A stretch of DNA of 31,865 nt from the NCBI GenBank assembly GCA_002224055.1, contig AZLU01000335.1, positions 1 to 31,865 of the forward strand. Direction: 5' to 3'. Every line of letters begins with the position of its first letter. Position 1 is the first letter of the stretch. Positions 12,249 through 22,076 of the stretch are shown here, piece by piece. The position numbers were made by a program, and so were the translations under genes. The notes under the pieces were generated by a model, which worked only from the letters and a program-made list of their open reading frames with translations, searched no databases and was not told where the DNA came from. The stretch comes from Pezizomycotina sp. ARF18. Its lineage: Eukaryota > Ascomycota.

Positions 12249-12901
12249 ACTCCCGGAAAAAACCGCACTCGGTACTAACCAACCAACTGGGTTATAGCTT
12301 GCCTCCTTGGCGTCCTTGACCATCAAGAAGTTTTTGGAGATTCAACATCATTTTAGCAGATCGTTTGCTTGTGAACTGAGATCGCCCCTACGGGACTTAA
12401 GTGAGCGCTTTATTGGTAATGTATAAGACTGAGTAACTCTTTATTTGAAGGAGTTAACTGAGCTGCCATGGTCCGCCGAAGCCAACCCCTTGCAAGTTAT
12501 AAACTATCTCTTTGGGACAATCTTTATAGCTAATAATACATTCGAAAACCGAAGATGCGCCCATAGCGATGAGCTTTGTAGAAACAAAAGGTGGTGACGC
12601 TATCGTAAGGCCCACAGTAAACATTGTACAGGTATTAGCAGCTATCAGTAGTATCCTACACTTGATAGTGGTGCGTAAGGCATTAAATCATAGATGACGA
12701 ATAGAAAACATGGCGAAAAAAAAAAAAAAAAAAAAAAAAACGAGAGAAAGCAAATGTACAACGCTAAGGCTGATGAACTAATATAGTGAAATCAAATGAG
12801 ATGTGAGTTGTAACTGATAATGATAAAAAGCCCGATGAGAGTACAGCTGATGACTTTTCTTATCAATACTTGTCTCTCGCACCTGATCGCCGTTCTGTAC
12901 A
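12249..12901. other. Spacer with A25 run, no gene seen
   Basis: This spacer separates the converging 3' ends of the plus-strand candidate and the minus-strand acidic-tail gene. No coding stretch is supported. A run of 25 A lies at 12716-12740. No tRNA-like A/B box pair was found. Confidence 0.55.
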
Positions 12902-15418
12902 CTAGTCTGAGTCCGAGTCGATGGTTATAACTTCGGCAGGCCCCGACGGCGCCTTTTGATGCGGAGAAATATCTTCATCCTCTTCGTCCCGCTTTCGTAG
13001 TCGCCTTCGTCTTCATCTTCGTCGACGTACCCATTCTCCTTCTCTATCTTCATCCTCGTCATCATAATAATGACCGTTTCTCTTCGGAGTCGTATTCCCA
13101 TACTCTTGTTCTCTTTTCGTCTTCGCCTTCTTCGTCTTCCTCCTCTTCATCATCATGTTCCTGTTCTTCATCTCATCCCCGTGCTCTTCTCCTTCCTCTT
13201 CTCGGCTCTCCTCATCTCTGTAGTCGTTACAGTAGTTCCGACCGTCGCTATCGAGCTGTTTATCGTCTTCATCGTCGATTAGAGAACCCTCCGCATCTTC
13301 AAGATCTGCTCCGCGCCCATTTGACCCGACTTCTTCCTCTTCCTCGTTTTCTTCGTCGAGTAATTCATGTGGCGAGGCGCCTTCACGTTCAGAGGACGAC
13401 TTTTTATCATCGCTAGCGCCATCTGGGGAATGATCTTGCTCGACTTTGTGGTTTGTTGGTTCGCAGGGTCGAGTTTTTCCTCTTCGTCGGCCTTCACGCT
13501 GGAATCTGTAGTAACCTCCGTGATTTTTTCTTCAGTTACAGAAACCGTTATTACTTCCTCGACCGAATCTGTCGTAACGTCCTCAGGGTCCGCGTCGGTT
13601 TCGGCTTCGCGTTCTTGGATAGCCTGTTCAGAATTATCGCTCTCAACCTGATTTGGTGGCTTGAACGGTGTACCTTGACGCGAGAACGCATCTGCCATTG
13701 TAGAATTCGCCGAGTTCAAGTGGGAAGATGGCGGCCTGTCGACGACTACCATCGGCTGCGTAAACTTCCGGGGCGTCGGTGGGCTCATCGGCATTTCGGG
13801 GCTGGATGCTAATTGACTGGAGCGACGTGTAGACATTGAGAGCCGACGCTCGCAGCACGTGTGTGATAAGCTGGGGAAGTAGGTGAAACGGGTTGGCGGT
13901 TTGACTGAACAGATTCTTTTGGGGAAGCCGGCGGTGGTTTGGCAAATTCTGCAGATGCGGATCGAGATTTCGTGCCGTGAAATGTAATGATATCCGAAGG
14001 GACACTACGTGGGAAAAAAATTTAAAAATATTTAGCGCTTCAACCGTACACCGCCAATGAATAATGGATCTCGGTTCCACCAAGTACCTTTTTTCGTCGT
14101 TAGGTCCCAGCTGGGGCTGAATAGTAAGAGCACTAGTAGTAGAAGTGTCGGCAGCTGGCTCCGTGATTTGTGTGGATGTCGCATTGTCCTGCTGGGTGGA
14201 GAATATACCGTCCGCAGTCTGAGTTGACGTGCCAGACAAATCCGGGTCTAGGTTCTGCTTTAAGGATGGTGTAATGCCAGAATTCATTCCTAAAAATGTC
14301 TCCAGCAAGCTGTTGCCAGTCTCTCCCTGTTTATATTTTCTGTCGTGGAATAACTGCTCGGGAATGCTGATAGACGCGATCCAAAGCTGTCACCAGAGCC
14401 GTAGGTAAGGTTACCATTAACGGCACCTTTTGCTTCGTCACCGAGTGTATCCCTAGCCTTTCCCTTCGGGAAGCCTCGAGGAGGTGACTCGCTTATGAAG
14501 GAGTCCTCGGCACTCCTTGCCTGATGCCTCTTGTTGTTGGTGTGGACCAATTCTCCTCATTACACGTTTCTCGGTGGACTTGCTGAGACTTGCTTTGAAA
14601 AAAATGGGGGCTCGGTCGTTGGTGCCATGGCTGGTGGCGATTGAATAGCAGCAGCTTCTCCTTCCTTCTGGCGTCGTAAAACGATTTCTGCATCCGTTGG
14701 TATCCTTCCGACTCCTCGGATCGCATCCGCTTGGTTACACGCTCGGTCACTTCCTCGTTCTCATAGTCATTCGCATATTGATGTTGAAGTCTTGTTCGGG
14801 GTCCGTCAGGCCAGCTCACTTGGAGCCGACATACCCATCTGGTTTGCATGGGAAAGATACTGTTCCATGGCAATCTCCCTTTTCTCCCGCTCTTCCTCTT
14901 GCAGTTTCACCCTGATAGCCTCCTTGCGCCTTTCCGCAGCCTCTAGCCGTCTTTTATTAACATCGTCTTCCCTTGCTGCCTTTGCCCTTGCCAATATTGT
15001 TCTTATGTCATCTGCAGTGTTCACTGAGCCCGCGTTGGATTGGCGAGATGGTGCCGCGAAGTTGTGGAACCGAAAGAATACAAGCTCATACTACCCGTCG
15101 GTCTTGGTGGTGACATCCCCAGCTTTGCCCCAAAGTCCCTCCTCTTCTTATTTTCGTACTCTTTCCTCGCTTCGCGGCTCATAGTCATCGACGAGCGAGC
15201 AAACTCGGACTTTGATAGCGCCGGAGATATTCCCCTGGACGATGTCACACGCTACGGTCATCGGCGACGGATCTCGCAACGGAAGAGGCGCGCGACCATG
15301 TTGAACCCGAATCTCCCAGCGACTTCCTCTTCGCTGCACGTCGAAGTTCCCGTTCCCGTTTCTGACGTTCCATTGCCAGCTGGAAAGGCGAGGGAGGATA
15401 AGCGGGCTGCTTTTCCAT
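12902..15418 (-). CDS. Unrecognised disordered, probably nuclear protein with coiled coil and acidic tail
   Basis: I cannot name the family. The ATG at 15416-15418 gives MEKQPAYPPSPFQLAMERQK. This is the only minus-strand ATG nearby, although coding-like sequence (GNIYGFAANPDSPPL) precedes it, so the true start may be further upstream behind an intron (about 15519-15611). Next come MSREARKEYENKKRRDFGAK and a strongly predicted helix/coiled coil (ADDIRTILARAKAARE through EEEREKREIAMEQYL). Ser/Thr/Pro-rich segments follow, with scattered FG/GF-like dipeptides (SLYSFGS, GDSFGSRLSAF) and SPP/TP phosphosite-like motifs. An intron is likely near 14005-14091 (GTACTTGG..CACGTAG). The C-terminal part is Asp/Glu-rich and ends PAEVITIDSDSD-stop, which resembles a SUMO-interacting motif (hydrophobic VITI followed by acidic residues). 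The composition suggests a chromatin- or pore-associated protein, which is inference only. Several indels switch the frame. Confidence 0.6.
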
Positions 15419-16895
15419 GACTTGGACTGAGGCGTCGGCGATCCCCGAAATGTCGATGGTTGGGGAGGATCCCGAAGTGGAGGCGAATCGGGATTGGCTG
15501 CGAAGCCGTAGATGTTTCCTGTAAGATCGAGGGGTTAGGAGCGGGGGGCAGCAGGGTTTCGGTGGGCCTCGTCCTCTTTCCGGTAGAAATCGGGGAATCA
15601 GGCGTTCTGACCTAGTTTATCTCGGACGGGGACGGAGATGCAGAGTTGATTGAGATGACGCGTGGAAGAAATTGAATACTAGTAAATTCCGTCGGAGAGA
15701 CCCAGAAGTATTTGAGTGAGAGAATGATGCTGGGTGGGTTCTTTTTGTTCTTTTTGTAAGATAAGTATTTTTTTTTTTAATAAAAAAGTTGAAGTGAGAA
15801 ATTGTGAACCCTTATTATTATTTTCTCGGTTTGTTAGGGCGCGACAATCAAAAAATAAAACAAAAACAAAATAAAATAAAAATAAAATCCCAAAAATAAT
15901 ACAGATTGACGATAGAGAGTAATAGACCCTAGAGTAGGGTAGAGAATTAGGAAGAGAGAGAATACTTTTAGTATTATATCATAAGCAGGATTATAATTAT
16001 AGAAATAAAAAAAAAGCATTTGTAAAAAAAAAAAAAAAAAAAAAAAAGTATCTAGTATTATATTTAATTGAAAACAACAATATAATTAAATAAGTGATAA
16101 TAATAATTAATAAAATTATTAAGAACAAGCGACAATACCCTACTCAGTTTTTTCCTTTTTCCTTAGTACTTTTTCTCCAGTAGTTGATCTAACACTTGGT
16201 CCCAATTAGAATTTCTAATTTTGCCCACACACACACACAAAAAAAATTACTTACTATAGAATACTACTTACTACTTAGACCGCTGAATACTTCCTAGCGC
16301 CTAATAAATATTTCGAGAAGAAAACTTGGTCGCAACAGCTTCCTGTCAGCTAAAAAAAAAAAAAGCCGTCAAGACATAATTATTTTCCTCCACTACCCTA
16401 GATTATCATTTCCACGCTTAGTATATCACCAGTTCTTCCTATCCTCTCTTCGAAAGATACTAGCTCTGTAGCTCTCCCGTCTGAAAGGAAGAGAAAAAAG
16501 AACAGTTTTCGGATCTCTTTTTTAACCCCGATCTTCCTCCAAACCTCAGTCGACAGATACACCGCCGTTGCCTTACTAAGCCCACCAGATCAGCCTTTTT
16601 CTTTGAAGATGGATCTGGAGCAATTGAAAGTAGAGCACCTTCGATGTTCAGGAAACAAATTGTAGTAATAGTTATTATTCTCTCATCTTACGGTATATGA
16701 TTCTAGTGTACTCAAGTCGGGAAAGAATAAAGTGATAAACAAGCAATAGCAACTAATTATACCTTCTTACTTCTAGTGTTAACCTTCCAGAAAATTATGG
16801 CATGTTCAATCCCAATCCTCCTGCGGTGTAGTGTTGTTCCAGAGGAGCTTTAACTACAGAAGCGGTTGTCTAATACCCACCTACATGGCTTCAAT

Positions 16896-16926
<31 letters not shown>

Positions 16927-16965
16927 GGGAAACAGGAATGAAATATTACCTTACCATGCTTTGAC
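15419..16965. other. Upstream region of the acidic-tail gene, then AT-rich spacer
   Basis: The part to about 15620 may be 5' UTR or an extra 5' exon of the minus-strand gene, because a good intron acceptor (CTTACAG on the minus strand) lies at 15519. Beyond it the DNA is AT-rich with AAT/TAA repeats, A24 at 16024-16047, a CA repeat near 16226-16238 and the T21-A11 palindrome at 16895-16926. No gene is supported. Confidence 0.5.
16895..16926. repeat. T21-A11 homopolymer palindrome
   Basis: Twenty-one T are followed at once by eleven A, which can fold as an 11-bp hairpin. Similar T/A or A/T junctions occur near 2452-2470, 2659-2674 and 4508-4528. Confidence 0.85.
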
Positions 16966-17423
16966 ATGGCCGCAGCTATCGTAACGTCGCAATCGACCTG
17001 TCGAAAAAACGAGGTCCTTATGATCCGCCCAGATCGTCGGTTCCGTTTTAGCAAGATGGAGGAGGAACCGTCGGTATGGTATTCCTCACGGACATATAAC
17101 GAGCCTGAGTGTCATGCGCACTCACAGACGCTTAGGCTTGCCGAAAGCTAATGAGACAGAGCCGTAAGAAATATTGCCCGCATATTCTGTCCTTTTCTTT
17201 ATCTTCATTCATTTCCATTCATTTTATTTTTTCTTTCCTTTTTTTTCTTTCGCCGAGAAGGTCAAGGCCGAAGACGAGGCGGCGAGGCGAGAAAACGGAA
17301 AAAGGCGAAGACAGCGACAACAAGGAAGACGAAGGGGATACTGTCGGAGACGAAGGTCAATCGGATGCGAAAAAGTCGAAAATGAGGAGCAAGAAGAAGG
17401 ATAAGGAGGTGCTGAAACCGTGA
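16966..17423 (+). CDS. Weak candidate: small Lys/Glu-rich protein
   Basis: This is not a recognised family. An ATG at 16966 opens a 61-codon frame (MAAAIVTSQSTCRKNEV...) containing MEEEPSVWYSSRTYNEPE. A possible intron runs from GTAAGAA (about 17163) through a pyrimidine-rich stretch to an AAG acceptor at about 17260. The region after it reads KVKAEDEAARRENGK, then GEDSDNKEDEGDTVGDEGQS and KKSKMRSKKKDKEVLKP before a stop at 17421-17423, with one frame change. The charged, lysine-rich end would suit a nuclear or nucleolar protein, but low-complexity purine-rich DNA can give the same appearance by chance. The plus-strand orientation fits the alternating pattern of its neighbours. Confidence 0.25.
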
Positions 17424-17806
17424 AAATTGGGCGACAGCTTGGAGTAAGCGAACTCGTGGAGAAGTAGAAAGCACCAGATAACGTAGAAAAAGAAAGAAAA
17501 AGTGCGACGGGAAGGGAGGAAGAAAAGGAGGAAAGTTAAAGAGGAATATGAGTTTTTCAGCGGCCGGCCCAAAGTTTTCTACCTATTTATTACTTTCAAT
17601 ACAGAAAAGCAATCTCCGATGGACTTGTTTCGAGAGCTGTCCATTACGCACAAATCCTCGAGTAAACGAAAAACGCTTTTATAATACACGTTTGACTAAA
17701 AGAAGTGCATCATCCAATGAGCTTGAATATATCGCAGGTAAGTAGGAGAGGAAGAAAGAACTAGTTGGAAATTATATTGGCCGTCAACAAAAAAGATTAT
17801 TGGGGT
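17424..17806. other. Spacer 3' of LST8
   Basis: A purine-rich stretch (about 17470-17540) is followed by mixed sequence. No coding segment is supported. It holds the 3' end region of LST8 on the minus strand. Confidence 0.5.
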
Positions 17807-19096
17807 CTATCTTTCACTGTAGTCGTTTAAGGCTACGCAAACTGCCCCTCTGTGGTGCCCATTATACTGCCTGATAATTCTGCTGGCTGGAAACTCCCAT
17901 AGTCTGGCGTAGTGGTCACTGCACGCCGTGACCAAGTATGCGCTATCGGCACTAAAGCACAGTCCCATACCCATCGCTGGTGTCCTTGCAGCGTCGTCTC
18001 GAGAGAAAACGCGTACCATCGTTGCTCCAGATCTTCGCCGTATGGTCCGCCGAACAGGTTGCCAGATGGCGCACATTGGGGATAGTAGCACCCTCGTTAT
18101 ATATTTAGGGTGGGCCTGGAATTTCGTCACCGGTACTAATGAGGTGAGGTCGCGATTTGGATCATCCTCCAACATAACAATTTCCCTTTTTTTTTTTTTT
18201 TTTTAATAGAGAGCGCATTGTTAGCCACGTAACAAGTCCATTATTGCTGCCTATTTGATCCGATGAAAAAAAGAGGGGGCAAAAAACATACCGTATTTAC
18301 CAGCCACGAGCATACTTCATCGTAGCGACGGTGACGCTCCTTACGGGAACATCGTCTTCCGGATATAGCTGATTGTGCACTTGTTCTCACCCAATCCATT
18401 ATATGCTGCCTATTGATCCCGATGAAAACAAAAGAGGGGGCAAAAAACATACCGTATTATTACCAGCCACGAGCATACTTCCATCGTAGCGACGGTGACG
18501 CTCCTTACGGGAACATCGTCTTCCGGATAAGCTGATGTGTGCACTTGTTCTCACCCAAATCCCATATGCGAACGTTTCCAGCCTGGTCGCAGCTTATGAG
18601 TTCGCCCTGGTTCGGGTGTATGACCACGTCGTTGACGGGGCTGCCGTGCGAATAGTTGCGCTGTACCGACGCCGCCCTGGTGTCCCATATTTTCACCGTC
18701 CCGTCCTCCGAAGATGTCACCATCCATTTTCCCTCGCAGTGGAAGCCGACGCCGGTGACGTTTATTGGTGTGGCCTTCAAACGATAGCACCGGGGCCGGT
18801 TTGTGGATTTGATGTCGTAGAGCTTAACGTTGAGGTGGCCCGCGGCGTTGAGGTGGCCCGCGGCAGCCAGGAACCTCTTGTCCGGCGAAATGCAGAGCCT
18901 GTTTACTTGCGAATCGGCATGCTGGATCGTACGGGAACAAATGCCGGACAGCGCTTCCCAGAATCTTATTAAAAAGAAGAATAATACACAAGTTGTCATC
19001 GGTGGATTGCCTTCGTTGGGTCTCTTTGTTTAAAGAAGGAGGGAGGCGTACCGTATTGTGGTGGTCGTAGCCAGCCGTACACATAATGACACTCAT
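17807..19096 (-). CDS. LST8: TOR complex subunit LST8 (seven-bladed WD40 protein)
   Basis: Lst8 is the WD40 beta-propeller that binds the TOR kinase domain in TORC1 and TORC2. The ATG at 19094-19096 gives MSVIMCTAGYDH, the conserved family start. Further matches are RFWEALSG, SRTIQHADSQVNRL, the WD segments MVTSSEDGTVKIWD, HPNQGELISCD and GNVRIWDLGENKCTHQL, then LTSLVPVTKFQAHPKYITRV, LETTLQGHQRWVWDCA, FSADSAYLVTACSDHYARLW and the end GHHRGAVCVALND before TAG. Introns: 18965-19051 and 18187-18291; the second has an A18 run on the coding strand right before its AAG acceptor. Oddities: an extra C in the first exon (CACCAC), a perfect 18-bp tandem duplication (18829-18864) adding six residues, and a ~160-bp tandem duplication covering the second exon's 3' end plus the start of intron 2. 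At least six indels in total. Length and motif order otherwise fit the family (about 310 residues). Confidence 0.95.
18187..18204. repeat. T18 homopolymer at the LST8 intron 2 acceptor
   Basis: On the LST8 coding strand this is A18, directly followed by the G of the inferred 3' splice site. It takes the place normally occupied by a pyrimidine tract. Confidence 0.75.
18238..18560. repeat. Tandem ~160-bp near-duplication inside LST8
   Basis: Two adjacent units (about 18238-18397 and 18398-18560) carry the same exon-end/intron-start sequence of LST8. They differ mostly by small indels: for example tttgatcc versus ttgatccc, a seven-A run versus aaaacaaaa, cttcatc versus cttccatc, ccaatcc versus ccaaatccc. 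The upper unit keeps the reading frame better. Near absence of base substitutions suggests the same locus read twice with indel noise, rather than an old duplication. Confidence 0.85.
18829..18864. repeat. Perfect 18-bp tandem duplication in LST8 exon 2
   Basis: The unit gttgaggtggcccgcggc occurs twice in a row. On the LST8 strand it adds one in-frame repeat of AAGHLN within LAAAGHLN..VKLYD, in a blade where the family normally has a single copy. Confidence 0.9.
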
Positions 19097-19842
19097 GATG
19101 AAGGTGTTGTTGTCTTCGTTTTCTCCTTACACGTCTATGGGTATCGAAGGGGAAGATCGCGAAATAGTCGGGATTCTAGGGTATCGAAGGTGAGGGAACC
19201 GTTTATTGTTAAAACCGATCCTTCAAGTAGGTGCCTATTGCTCGTCGGAGCAACTTCGAAGAGGTCAGGAGAGCGAAGTGAGTGAGGAGGAGATATGAAG
19301 GGGATACAGAGAGAGGGAGGCTGAGCTTGAAGGAGAAGAAGAGGAAGAGGAGGAAGGATTTGAGGGCGTTTTGCGTCGCACGGAAATTATGATTGTGCAC
19401 ATGCCTTCTTAACCAATCCTTTTTAACGGTTAAAGTAACAATAATAATACTTAGTAGTGTAACAGCAACCGGGGTTTAATGCGGCGGTGTTCACGGAAAT
19501 CATCGGGGGTTTGGTTTGGTCTACCCGAGAAGCAGCCCTACAAAAAGGTCTTTACGGTACAAATTTCAGAAGCTGTTGGTCAACTGCAGTTTTTTAGAAA
19601 GACACGACACCGAAGCTCGATAACTACTTACTCAGTAAAAACAACGCATCTCCAGATGCAATTCCTCTCTAATATCACCACGAAAAACACGTATTCCTAT
19701 CGCTTAATCCTCTTCTCCTCTTCTTATTTTACTTCCTCTTTCTCAAGTCTGCCTTTCCCCCCTGAAACGAAGCACAGCACTGGAGGGAATCCTAGAAAAC
19801 GACCCTGTTCACCACTCCCTGCCTGTTTTGCGACAGTAAAGA
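19097..19842. promoter_or_regulatory. Divergent promoter region LST8 / VPS29
   Basis: About 745 bp separate the two start codons, which point away from each other. The LST8 side is purine-rich (GGAGGAAG-like tracts at about 19260-19360). The VPS29 side is pyrimidine-rich (about 19700-19760), typical of fungal 5' leaders. No coding sequence is supported, and no specific factor site is claimed. Confidence 0.55.
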
Positions 19843-20790
19843 ATGTCATCGAGGTTGGTCCTCGCCCTGGGGGACCTTTTCATCCCAGATCGAGCTTCCG
19901 TAAGCTGCAAATTTGCCTGATATGGTCTTACTCGTAACTTTGGTGCGAAAAGCTAACTCCTAACAGGATATTCCTCAAAAGGTTCGAAAGCTCAAACTTG
20001 TGACGATAAGACCCCGTTCATTTTCCCTCTCTCCTCGTTCCTCTTTTCAAGTTTTCCCTGTCGGAACAAAAACAGCGGTGAGAATGAAGCTTACGGTTCC
20101 CTTATCTTTGGGTGAGGGAAAAAACAGTTTCGAGCTGCTAGCTCCGGGAAAGATCGGTCAGATATTATGCCTGGGAAACCTACCGACAAGGATACATACG
20201 ACTTCCTGTGCTCCGTCGCTCCGGACCTGCAAATAGTAAAAGGCGATTTTGACGACTCGGCCACCCTCCCGCTATCCAAGGTCGTCACGCACGCACCTTC
20301 CGCATCGGCTTCACGCACGGTCACACCATCATCCCGAACGGCGATTCCGATTCGCTTCTTATATACGCCCGGCAGATGGACGTGGATGTGCTGATATGGG
20401 GCAACACACACGGTTCGAGGCATACGAGCTCGAAGGGAAATTCTTCATAAATCCGGGCAGCGCGACGGGTGCGATGAGCTCCGGCTGGTGGAACGCGGAG
20501 GAGGCGGTGATCCCGAGTTTTGTTCTGATGGATGTACGAAAAACTGGTTCTTCCCTTTCGTCGCCTTATCTATATTGTTGTTGCTGAGGCTGTCATTTTA
20601 ATAGAGTACACTTTGCTAACAGCTTATTTCTTCAAACCTTTCTGAAATTTAGGTACAAGGCAACGTTCTCGTGCTATACGTGTACCAGTTACGCACAGAT
20701 GAAGAAGGGAACGAGAGCGTAGCAGTTGAGAAAGTCACTTTTAGGAAAAATGGTGGCGGTGGCAGCGGCGGCGAAACAAAAGCTTCCTGA
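19843..20790 (+). CDS. VPS29: Retromer subunit VPS29
   Basis: Vps29 is the metallophosphatase-fold scaffold of the retromer coat that retrieves receptors from endosomes to the Golgi. The ATG at 19843 gives [18 protein letters not shown]. Then follow [54 protein letters not shown], the [23 protein letters not shown] segment, IPSFVLMD and VLVLYVYQL. It ends with a Gly-rich tail (NGGGGSGG) before TGA at 20788-20790. Introns: 19900-19966, 19982-20127 and 20534-20652; the 15-nt exon between the first two encodes DIPQK. About four single-base losses or gains (near 20128, 20186, 20287, 20411) interrupt the frame. The position usually held by His in the GDLHIP motif is Phe here, and GHTH is GNTH, so the metal site looks altered. 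Length fits the family (about 190-200 residues). Confidence 0.95.
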
Positions 20791-21253
20791 TTATATAAAT
20801 ATTTGTTCTGTTTTTTTCAATAATGCTAATCCCTACAGCTATATATCTGTGTAAGATATGCTGACGCTGTTTCATAAGTCTTGTGTCTTTTTCTCCTTTT
20901 TCTTTTTAGCTCCAATGATATCCCCATTACAACTTCATACTTCCAAGTCTTCCCTTATAAGCCCTTCTTCATCCAGTACTATAAAAGTTTTGAGTCAGAT
21001 GAACCAAGTGCTCCGGGTGAAGCTTCCCTACGTTTATTTTAAAATAATAATAGAATGAATGAATGAATGCAGAGCAAATTATTCAATCACATAAAATACT
21101 CTACAAAACTTCCCTCCTTCTGAATAATATAACGCCAGTATGGTGATGCATTTCCCCAATACCCTATTTTTCGTGTCTATCATTTGTATCAACGAAGAAA
21201 AGCACGTTATGCAAACTTTTTTTTTAGCTCTCTCTGATCCTCGGGTGCTTTGA
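20791..21253. other. Convergent 3' spacer VPS29 / PITH gene
   Basis: This spacer separates two converging 3' ends. It is AT-rich with a short GAAT repeat (about 21053-21068). No gene is supported. Confidence 0.55.
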
Positions 21254-22076
21254 TCAGTACTGGTTTCCATAATCCATCATCTTTGCGCCTGGTACTATAT
21301 TTTATGGTCCTTCGGATTAGCAGCCGCCTCGTAGAGGACGCTGATGGGTTCCTTGCCCAGCTTCGTAAAGTCGCCTTTGAAGCCCAGGTAGTTGATGCAC
21401 GTGACATCCTCCTCGCCTTGGCTATGGTTTTCTTCAAAGAATAGTGATAACGATGTAACATTATTGAACAGGGCGCGCTTCACGGTACTTCAACGGTATC
21501 ATCGGTGGAGCCCGAAGCAGGGACAATCGGCAATGTCAAAATTTGAGTAGCAGTCAAATCCGAAGCCGTTGAAAAGTCAAGGTCGTCACGGTTGATGAAG
21601 ATTTTTAGGGTAGAAGGGGCGCTGTGATCGGGAGGGGAACGTATGAGAATCGAGTGCAGTCGAACGAGTCCAGTGAAACTACACAAATTGAAGATTTTAA
21701 AGAAAAAAAAAAGTAAGAACGGACGAAAGAAGTACGATGTGGAGGAAAAAAAAAGGTACGTTGATTGGATATAGAAGGGTAGCTTTTAATAGCGAACTTA
21801 CGGGATGTACATGAGGATTTCCTGGTCTGTATCACTCCGTAGCTCGGGTTCATCGTTACGGCGGTCTTCCCAGGTCTTCTTGACGATGGACTTTCCCTGG
21901 CCTTCCTCTTCTTCGTTGAGCGTGCGGATCGCGTCAAAGTCTACGTACTGGTAAAGCGAAGACTGAAGGGCTGGCGTCAGATCGTCATCGTGCGAGTGTC
22001 CATCGCCGTGGTCGTGACCGTGGTCATCACCGTGGTGGTGATGGTGGTCGGTAGCTTCAGAGGCGCAGTTAGACAT
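21254..22076 (-). CDS. PITH-domain protein (PITHD1-like), His-rich N-terminus
   Basis: PITH domains occur in thioredoxin-like proteins that bind the 26S proteasome and in stand-alone PITHD1 proteins. This is the stand-alone type. The ATG at 22074-22076 starts MSNCASEATD and is followed by a His/Asp-rich tract (about residues 11-32) typical of the fungal members. Then come LTPALQSSLYQYVDFDAI, SIVKKTWEDR, LRSDTDQEILMYIP, FTGLVRLHSILIR, LKIFINRDDLDFSTASDL, VKRALFNNVTSLSLFFEEN, EEDVTCINYLGFKGDF and ISVLYEAAANPKDHK. One intron lies at 21679-21801 (GTAAGT..TGTAG, phase 2). A one-base loss near 21483 separates VEVP from VKRAL, and another near 21295 is needed to reach the end PGAKMMDYGNQY at the TGA of 21254-21256. 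Without that second change the frame stops at 21295. Confidence 0.92.

Noticed and set aside
13367-13812. Long plus-strand open frames opposite the acidic-tail gene
   Set aside because: They are antisense shadows of Ser/Glu-rich minus-strand coding sequence.
14697-15420. Long plus-strand open frames opposite the coiled-coil region
   Set aside because: The minus strand shows a clear helix-forming Glu/Lys/Arg pattern and a start ATG; the plus-strand translations are Ser/Leu noise.
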